A stretch of DNA of 64,000 nt from CAZEAP01 sp964510315 (lineage in GTDB: Bacteria; Planctomycetota; Brocadiia; SM23-32): positions 62,001-126,000 of the forward strand of contig CAZEAP010000001.1 in the NCBI GenBank assembly GCA_964510315.1. The letters are read 5' to 3'. A program made the position numbers and the translations under genes. Of this stretch, positions 58,850-64,000 are shown in pieces. Within the stretch, counting starts at the first letter, position 1. Each line of letters opens with the position of its first letter. A model generated the notes under the pieces. The model made no database searches and had not been told where the DNA came from. It was given only the letters and a program-made list of their open reading frames with translations.

Positions 58850-59893
58850 ATGACAGACGGCAAGCGGGACCTTCCGCGGTGCATCTCCGAGGGAGCCGAC
58901 GCCGGGGAACCCGGCGCGGTGCGGTCAGTGGCCCGACGCATCCTCGGTGAGCTGGCCGAAGAGCGCGACAATCTGCGCAAAGCTTCAGAGCGCACTCAGC
59001 ACGCCGAGCTTACCTTGAATCGGCTGGAGGAGCGCCTGGGGGAAAGCGGCGCCCGAACTCCCGAAGTAGCCGACCTGATGTCCGACCTGAAGGAATCTAT
59101 CTGTTCGTTGCGCCGGGATTGCGTGGATTCCTGGTCCCGCAGCGTATCGCGCTGGCTCGGCATGGTGGAGCGACTCCGCAACGAGACGGACACTCTTGTC
59201 GGGCTCGCCACCCTGGGGGAACTCTCGGCGTCGGTAGCCCACGAGATCAGGAACCCCCTCTGCGGCATGCTGCTGTCGGTGGAAGTGCTCCAAGGCAAGA
59301 TGGACGCCGAGGATTCCCGGGTGATGGTGCTGGACAACATTCACCGCGAAGCGGAGAAGATGGAGAAGGTGGTGAGCAACCTTCTGCATTTCGCCCGCGA
59401 ATACAAGCCGCGCGTGGTCCAGTGCGAGCTGGAAGAGGTGGTGGAGGAGAGCATAGACTCGGTTCAGGCCCACCTGAAGAAAAAGCAAATCCAGGTTCAG
59501 GTCAACCGCCCGGCGCCGGGCTGCGCAGCCTCTGTCGATCCCGACCTCGTCCAGCAGGTCTTCCGCAACATCCTTCTGAACTCCGTTGAGGCCAGCCCCC
59601 GGGGCAGTGAGCTGGTGGTGGACCTGCATCGGCTGGACGACGGACAGCGGGTTGCGGTGGCCTTCCGTGATCCCGGCGAGGGAATCGAAACCGATCAGTT
59701 GGGCAGGATATTCGAGCCGTTCTTCACCAGTAAGTCGAACGGGGTGGGGCTGGGGCTGTCGGTGAGCAAGAAGATCGTGGAAGCCCACAAGGGCGGCATC
59801 GAGGTGGCGAGCCGGCCCGGCGAGGGCACCACCTTCACGGTTACCTTTCCCGCGCGCCTGCACGCTGAGATGGGGGAAAGGGTTCCCGCATGA
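58850..59893 (+). CDS. Cytoplasmic sensor histidine kinase (FlrB/FleS/AtoS-like)
   Basis: A 347-residue kinase without membrane segments. Residues 25-110 are a coiled coil (ILGELAEERDNLRK, LTLNRLEERLGE). The H box is LSASVAHEIRNPLCGML with His near residue 131. The ATPase domain has the N box FRNILLNSVEASP, G1 RDPGEGIE, F box FEPFFTSKSN and G2 GVGLGLSVSKKIVEAH. It probably phosphorylates the NtrC-type activator and the receiver protein encoded next. The ATG at 58850 is chosen because the GTG at 58760 lies in a predicted leader hairpin. Its stop overlaps the next start (ATGA). It is expressed from a sigma-54 site, suggesting positive feedback. Confidence 0.88.
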   Translation: MTDGKRDLPRCISEGADAGEPGAVRSVARRILGELAEERDNLRKASERTQHAELTLNRLEERLGESGARTPEVADLMSDLKESICSLRRDCVDSWSRSVSRWLGMVERLRNETDTLVGLATLGELSASVAHEIRNPLCGMLLSVEVLQGKMDAEDSRVMVLDNIHREAEKMEKVVSNLLHFAREYKPRVVQCELEEVVEESIDSVQAHLKKKQIQVQVNRPAPGCAASVDPDLVQQVFRNILLNSVEASPRGSELVVDLHRLDDGQRVAVAFRDPGEGIETDQLGRIFEPFFTSKSNGVGLGLSVSKKIVEAHKGGIEVASRPGEGTTFTVTFPARLHAEMGERVPA

Positions 59894-60672
59894 GTCGCCG
59901 CATGCTGATAGTTGACGACGAGGAGACCATCCGCTGGGCCCTTCGGGAGATATTCATGGGGGACGGATGGCGCGTTGACTGCGCCGCCGACGGGGACGAA
60001 GCCGACGGTCTGCTCCAGCGGACCACCTACGACTTCATCATTACCGACCTGAAGATGCCCGGTGTGTCCGGCACCGAACTCATCCGCAAGGCCCGGCGGC
60101 GGAATCCCGGGACCGGAGTCATCGTGCTCACCGGCTTTGCAGCTTTGGAGACCGCCGTCGCCGCACTTCGCCTCCGGGCCTGGGATTACGTCACCAAGCC
60201 CTGCGAGGTACGGTATTTGAAGCAACGCATCGATGAGTTCCTTGAGGAAACCGAGGACCAACATGACCGGAGAAGTTCTCCCAGCCGTCTCGGAGAGAAA
60301 GACCTCCGCCGTTTCCTGGAAGGGGGTGGGGAGGAAGTTTTCTCCTTCAGCCCTCTTTGCCTCTACGATGGCAGCGACGAGGCCCTCTCACGGCTACGGG
60401 AGATTCTCCGGCACCTCGGTTACGACGAGAAGCGGGTCGCCGAACTCTTGCAGGTTTGTGTCGAGGCGGTCGCCTTGCTGTGTGACGGAGAGCAAGGGGG
60501 CGCCGCCCGTGCCGGGCTGTTCCGCGGACACGTCATCCTCTGCATCAGCGGGGCCGCGGAGGAAGAGGTCCGGTCGGAGAACCTGGAAGAAATCAGCACC
60601 GAACTCGGGGTAGAGGCCCGGCTCGTCGCCGATGGGGACGTCAGCAGCATCGTCCTCAGCGAAAGGCTCTGA
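59890..60672 (+). CDS. Response regulator: REC domain with C-terminal domain, possibly RsbW-ATPase-like
   Basis: A 260-residue protein. Residues 1-122 are a receiver domain with VDDEE, the phospho-acceptor Asp in FIITDLKMPGVSG, Thr in VIVLTGFAA and Lys in YVTKPCEV. The C-terminal ~130 residues are not a DNA-binding domain. One helix (RVAELLQVCVEAVALLCDGEQ) has the position and pattern of the Glu-containing helix of RsbW/SpoIIAB-type ATPases, and RLVADGDVSSIVLSERL ends in strands as in that fold, but nucleotide-binding Gly motifs are not evident. It is directly followed by a STAS protein, the usual partner of such ATPases. Coupled to the kinase gene by ATGA. Confidence 0.72.
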   Translation: MSRRMLIVDDEETIRWALREIFMGDGWRVDCAADGDEADGLLQRTTYDFIITDLKMPGVSGTELIRKARRRNPGTGVIVLTGFAALETAVAALRLRAWDYVTKPCEVRYLKQRIDEFLEETEDQHDRRSSPSRLGEKDLRRFLEGGGEEVFSFSPLCLYDGSDEALSRLREILRHLGYDEKRVAELLQVCVEAVALLCDGEQGGAARAGLFRGHVILCISGAAEEEVRSENLEEISTELGVEARLVADGDVSSIVLSERL

Positions 60673-60673
60673 G

Positions 60674-61069
60674 ATGCAGTTCCGGCAGCTCCGGCGAGAT
60701 GGGTCCGTGGTGGTCCGTGTCCTTCAGAAGGCCCTCGTGCGGCCACTCGATTGGCGCGCCCTCACCGCCCGGACCGGTCCGGACACCGCCAACCTTGTCA
60801 TCGACCTGGAAGAGGTCGAGTTTATCAGCAGCATCTTCCTGCAGAGTTGTGTCGAGCAGAGCCGCAAGCTCGCCGAACGAGACGGTCGCATCGTCCTGCT
60901 TCACCTGAACGGCCATCAGAAGTACCTCCTGGAACTGATCGAGGGCTCCAACCGGCTGTCCGTCCTGGACAGCACAGAGGAACTGAGCGAGCACCTCGAG
61001 AACTCCGTCTCGTCTCCCGCCTCAGAGGCGGGCGTGACACCTGCCGAGAAAAGGTTTCTGTGGAGGTAA
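60674..61069 (+). CDS. STAS-domain anti-sigma-factor antagonist-like protein
   Basis: A 131-residue protein whose first 105 residues form a STAS domain of the SpoIIAA/RsbV type: NLVIDLEEVEFISSIFLQSCVEQSRKL with Ser-Ser at the site normally phosphorylated by the cognate kinase, and GRIVLLHLNGHQKYLLELIEGSNRL. The C-terminal tail is polar. Starting one base after the receiver gene stop, with AAAGG upstream, it is probably the partner of the C-terminal domain of that receiver, forming a partner-switch inside a flagellar operon. Confidence 0.8.
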   Translation: MQFRQLRRDGSVVVRVLQKALVRPLDWRALTARTGPDTANLVIDLEEVEFISSIFLQSCVEQSRKLAERDGRIVLLHLNGHQKYLLELIEGSNRLSVLDSTEELSEHLENSVSSPASEAGVTPAEKRFLWR

Positions 61070-61072
61070 CCG

Positions 61073-63655
61073 ATGCCCGAAGAAGAGGGAAGCTCCGGCC
61101 CCGAGCAGCCGAATCCGAACTCGGCCGAAGAGGAACCTGCGGAAGAGGCCGGCGCGACAGAGGGGAACGCCGGCGACCCGGAGGAGACGCCGGAGGACGG
61201 GGAAGGTGCTCTTGAAGAAGAGACGGCCGAACCCGAGCCTGCTGCGGAAGAAGAGGCCGCCGAGACGGAGGAGCCGCTCACCGATGAGGAGCAACAGCAA
61301 CCGGAGCCCGACGACACCCCGGAGCGCCCCGAAGAAGAGGAGTCGTCAGGAGGCACCGGCGAGCCCGAGGAGCCGGCCCCCGAGGAGGCCGAAGAGGAGG
61401 CGGAACAAGAGGCCGAAGAGGAGGCGGAAGATGAGGAAACGGAGGAAGAAATATCCCCGCCTCACCTTGGCAGGGTCAACATACCTGTTGTGGGCTCCGT
61501 CCCTCTGTGGGTGCTGGGGATGTCCATCGGGGTGGCCTTCCTGGCCTTTGTGGTGACGCTGGTGCTGGGACTGCGGGGCCTGGGGGAGCCTGAGGCGCCT
61601 TCGGGTGCTGAGCGCCGGGCCGCCGCGGGCGTGGCCCCCGACGCACCGATACCGGCCGAAGAGGTGGCCGCACTGGACTACCAGCGACTTCTGGAGCGGG
61701 CCGAGCAGAGGGAGCGGGCGGGTGACTACGCCGCTGCGGCCCAATTGTATCGGAGCGCCGCCGCTCGTGAAGGGGAAGGGGTTCCCAGAGTCCTTTACGC
61801 CCGCCATAAGCTCAGCCGCACGCTCCTCAGACTGGGTCGCTACCGAGAAGCTTTTCAGATGGCCGAGTCCCTTCGTTCGCTCGGCAGACCCGGCAGCGAA
61901 CTATGGAAACATGCCCTCAGCACCTCCATCACCGTGCTGGGGGACCAGGAGCGCTGGGAGGAATATTTCCGTCAGCTTTACCTGCTGCGCGCGAACTCTG
62001 CCCGCTACGGCGACGAGGCCGCCCTCAATCGGTGGCTCACCTACAAGAAGTCCATGGCCAGGATGCGCCAGTACCTGGACATCGACGAGGCGGCCCGCAG
62101 GCTCTACGGCATGGAACCTCCTGCCTTCGGAGAAGAGTCGTGCAAGTGTCGCCCTCTCTCGGAAGCCGACGCCCGGGCCGTCACCGGCGGCTACGGCGAC
62201 CGAACGGTGGAGGTGGACTACGCGCCCGGTGAACTCTACATCCGCTCCGATGGGGCGCCGCTCAGTCAGGTGCTGACTGAACTGGAACGGGCCACGCGCG
62301 TGGAGATAGAGCATGAGGCGCCGGCCGACTACGGCGTGACCGCCTGCTTGAACGCCGTCGGACCCGAGGAGGCGCTGGAAGTGGTGCTGGGCACGGTGGG
62401 CCTTCGGGTGCGTGCAGACGGTGAAGTCATGGAAGTGCTGAAGGCCGACCCGGTACCCGCGACCGGCTCTGCTGCCGCAGAAGCCGCCCTCTGGGCGGTC
62501 CAGGAGTTCCTCATTCTCTATCCGGAGTCCGGCAACGTCCCCGAGGCCTACTACGTGCTGGCCCATCTCTACATGGCGAGGAACAAGACCCGCCTGGCAC
62601 TGGACCAGCTCTCCATCCTGTGCAGCCAGTATCCCCAGTCGAGTTGGGCGGCCTGGGCGCACTATCTGGCCGGCCGGGCCTGGTATGATCTGGACGAATG
62701 GGAGAGAGCCGAGCAGGAGCTGCTCCGGCTGGCCGACGGATGGCCGGACCATCGGCTGGCCCCCGTAGCTTTCCTGTGGGCCGGCCAGAGCGAATTCAGG
62801 CTGGAAAAGTACGAAGAGGCCGCCACATGCTTCCGTCAGGCGCTTGCCGGGGAGGTCAACAAGCCGCTTGAGCCGCAGATCCTCTACAACATCGCCATCT
62901 GCCTGGAGAAAACCGGTGCCGCTCCCGAGGAGCTGGAGGAACGCTACCTGGAGCTGCGCAGCCGGTTCCCCCGGACCGACTACGCCTCGCGCGCCGACTA
63001 CAGGCTGGCCCGGATGGCCCTGGAGCGAGGGTTCCACCGGAAGGCCGTGGACCGCTACGAGACCTATCTCGAGCGGTGGCCCGCTGACAGCGAGAAGGCC
63101 CCCCAGGCGTGCTGCGACCTGCTGAAAGCCTACGTGGAGTGCGGCGAGACCTTCAGGGCCGTCATGCTCGGGGAGGTGCTCGTGCACCGCTTCGGTTACG
63201 AGAAGCACTTTTGGGACGCCCTTCCCGACATGCTGAGAGCCTACCGGGAATGCGACTTGCACAATCTCGCGCTGGCGGCGCTCGGCGACGCCTTGGCCGA
63301 AGTGCAGGAGCCGGAGCGCCGCAGGCGGCTGCGCGTGGAACAGGCGCGGCTTCTGCTGGACCGCGGAAGCTACAAGGAAGCCGAGGAAGTGCTTGAGAGA
63401 CTGAAGGGCAAGATCGAGGGAGAGTCCCTCCGCTCCCGAGCGGAGCTGTGTCGCGCCCGGCTCCTGATGGCCACCCGGCCGGCGAAGGGCCTTGAGTTGG
63501 CCCGCCGTCTCGCCGTCAGGTCCACCTCGAAGGCCATAAGGTGCCGGGCCCTGCGGATGATCGCCGAACACTACAGGGAGACCGGCAAGTTCGACGAGGC
63601 GGCCCTGGCATACAGTGGCAAATGTCAGGCCCCCGGGGAGGGAAGCGGGCGATGA
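61073..63655 (+). CDS. Membrane protein with Glu-rich cytoplasmic tail, TPR repeats and an STN-like domain
   Basis: An 860-residue protein. Residues 1-130 are about 40% Glu. One membrane helix follows (VPLWVLGMSIGVAFLAFVVTLVLGL is the region, about 143-167, key piece WVLGMSIGVAFLAF). The periplasmic part starts with TPR-like helices, then near residues 378-465 a segment with VEVDYAPGELYIRSDG, LSQVLTELERATRVEIE and GLRVRADGEVMEVLKAD that resembles the secretin/TonB short N-terminal (STN) domain, then more TPR repeats to the end. GGAGGT lies just before the ATG. It may be a scaffold for the flagellum or another envelope machine. Function not known. Confidence 0.7.
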   Translation: MPEEEGSSGPEQPNPNSAEEEPAEEAGATEGNAGDPEETPEDGEGALEEETAEPEPAAEEEAAETEEPLTDEEQQQPEPDDTPERPEEEESSGGTGEPEEPAPEEAEEEAEQEAEEEAEDEETEEEISPPHLGRVNIPVVGSVPLWVLGMSIGVAFLAFVVTLVLGLRGLGEPEAPSGAERRAAAGVAPDAPIPAEEVAALDYQRLLERAEQRERAGDYAAAAQLYRSAAAREGEGVPRVLYARHKLSRTLLRLGRYREAFQMAESLRSLGRPGSELWKHALSTSITVLGDQERWEEYFRQLYLLRANSARYGDEAALNRWLTYKKSMARMRQYLDIDEAARRLYGMEPPAFGEESCKCRPLSEADARAVTGGYGDRTVEVDYAPGELYIRSDGAPLSQVLTELERATRVEIEHEAPADYGVTACLNAVGPEEALEVVLGTVGLRVRADGEVMEVLKADPVPATGSAAAEAALWAVQEFLILYPESGNVPEAYYVLAHLYMARNKTRLALDQLSILCSQYPQSSWAAWAHYLAGRAWYDLDEWERAEQELLRLADGWPDHRLAPVAFLWAGQSEFRLEKYEEAATCFRQALAGEVNKPLEPQILYNIAICLEKTGAAPEELEERYLELRSRFPRTDYASRADYRLARMALERGFHRKAVDRYETYLERWPADSEKAPQACCDLLKAYVECGETFRAVMLGEVLVHRFGYEKHFWDALPDMLRAYRECDLHNLALAALGDALAEVQEPERRRRLRVEQARLLLDRGSYKEAEEVLERLKGKIEGESLRSRAELCRARLLMATRPAKGLELARRLAVRSTSKAIRCRALRMIAEHYRETGKFDEAALAYSGKCQAPGEGSGR

Positions 63656-64000
63656 GATACTTCGGCATAGCGATTGCAACACTGTTGGCCTTCGGCATTG
63701 CCGCAGCGGTGCGTGCCGCGGAGGAAGAGGACGCGACGCCGCCGCAGCGGCTGGAGCAAAGCTACCATGCGCCACTGGAGGACCCCGATTTGGGAAGGCT
63801 CTACGAACCCGCCGCCGAGCTGCTGAAAGAGGCGCGGCAGATGCCCGAAACGCTGCGGGAGTTCGAGCCTCCACCGCCGGCCGAAGAGGAAGCGGCACCG
63901 GAGCCCGCGGCGTTGGAGGAGCCGCCGCCGCTGCCGGAGCGGTGGATCAGCGCCGTGGATGGATTGGTCGGCGACGAAGAGGACCTGGCCGCTGTCTATT
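63652..64000 (+). CDS. Exported Pro/Glu-rich protein (3' end outside window)
   Basis: The first 116 codons of a protein with a signal peptide (YFGIAIATLLAFGIAAAVRA). The mature part seen is rich in Glu, Pro and Leu (LEDPDLGRLYEPAAELL, FEPPPPAEEEAAPEPAAL) and cannot be assigned. Its ATG overlaps the stop of the TPR-STN gene (ATGA), so it belongs to the same operon. Probably periplasmic and a partner of that protein. Confidence 0.65.
   Translation, partial: MRYFGIAIATLLAFGIAAAVRAAEEEDATPPQRLEQSYHAPLEDPDLGRLYEPAAELLKEARQMPETLREFEPPPPAEEEAAPEPAALEEPPPLPERWISAVDGLVGDEEDLAAVY

Overview
This is a 64 kb, GC-rich (by eye about 60-65% G+C) bacterial chromosome segment, densely coded on both strands. 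It holds no rRNA or tRNA gene, no CRISPR array and no intact transposase. A Planctomycetota-like or related PVC/FCB-border lineage is suggested by a 720-aa GreA-type factor with a huge N-terminal extension, an ECF sigma / zinc-finger anti-sigma / VIT-VWA pair, Gfo/Idh/MocA and DUF362 proteins, three DUF6785-type membrane proteins and a sigma-54/sigma-28 flagellar system. This is an inference from gene content; no marker gene fixes the phylum. Vegetative promoters close to TTGACA-N17-TAYANT are easy to see in many gaps.

Region 1 (1-14.5 kb) is housekeeping plus sugar metabolism: a partial DinG-type helicase, proC, ispF, the ECF/anti-sigma pair, a Gfo/Idh/MocA dehydrogenase, a GH31 alpha-xylosidase-type enzyme, a TIM-barrel glycosidase-like protein, a repeat-bounded intergenic island (11.7-12.3 kb), a universal stress protein, and a Y-family polymerase whose promoter -10 box is covered by a perfect palindrome.

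Region 2 (14.6-36 kb) carries three tandem paralogous polytopic membrane proteins, a parvulin-type foldase, an AEC-family transporter, a VOC protein, a hybrid histidine kinase, a DUF3047 protein, transketolase and rpiB (non-oxidative pentose phosphate pathway), a Cu(I) P-type ATPase, an amidohydrolase, a Tat-exported DUF362 protein and a coupled pair of GH130 mannoside phosphorylase/hydrolase-type genes.

Region 3 (36-44 kb) has the GreA fusion, a nickel/cobalt ECF uptake operon (NikKMLQO type) with a decayed outer-membrane beta-barrel gene fragment inside it, and an HD-GYP phosphodiesterase-type protein.

Region 4 (44-64 kb) is a flagellar block. A four-gene cluster (TPR-glycosyltransferase-methyltransferase fusion, two alkaline-phosphatase-superfamily proteins, double-GT2-TPR protein) abuts fliS-fliD-fliC, an NtrC-type activator, flgM, a zinc-ribbon micro-protein, and an operon of a cytoplasmic histidine kinase, a REC protein with a C-terminal domain possibly related to RsbW-type ATPases, a STAS protein and TPR proteins. 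Promoter motifs order these genes: a sigma-70 site for the NtrC-type activator; sigma-54 sites (-24/-12) before fliD, before the kinase operon and, more weakly, before the glycosyltransferase cluster; and sigma-28-like sites with an identical TCCGAAAA -10 before fliC and flgM. The likely picture is a three-tier flagellar cascade with a flagellin or cell-surface glycosylation module attached.
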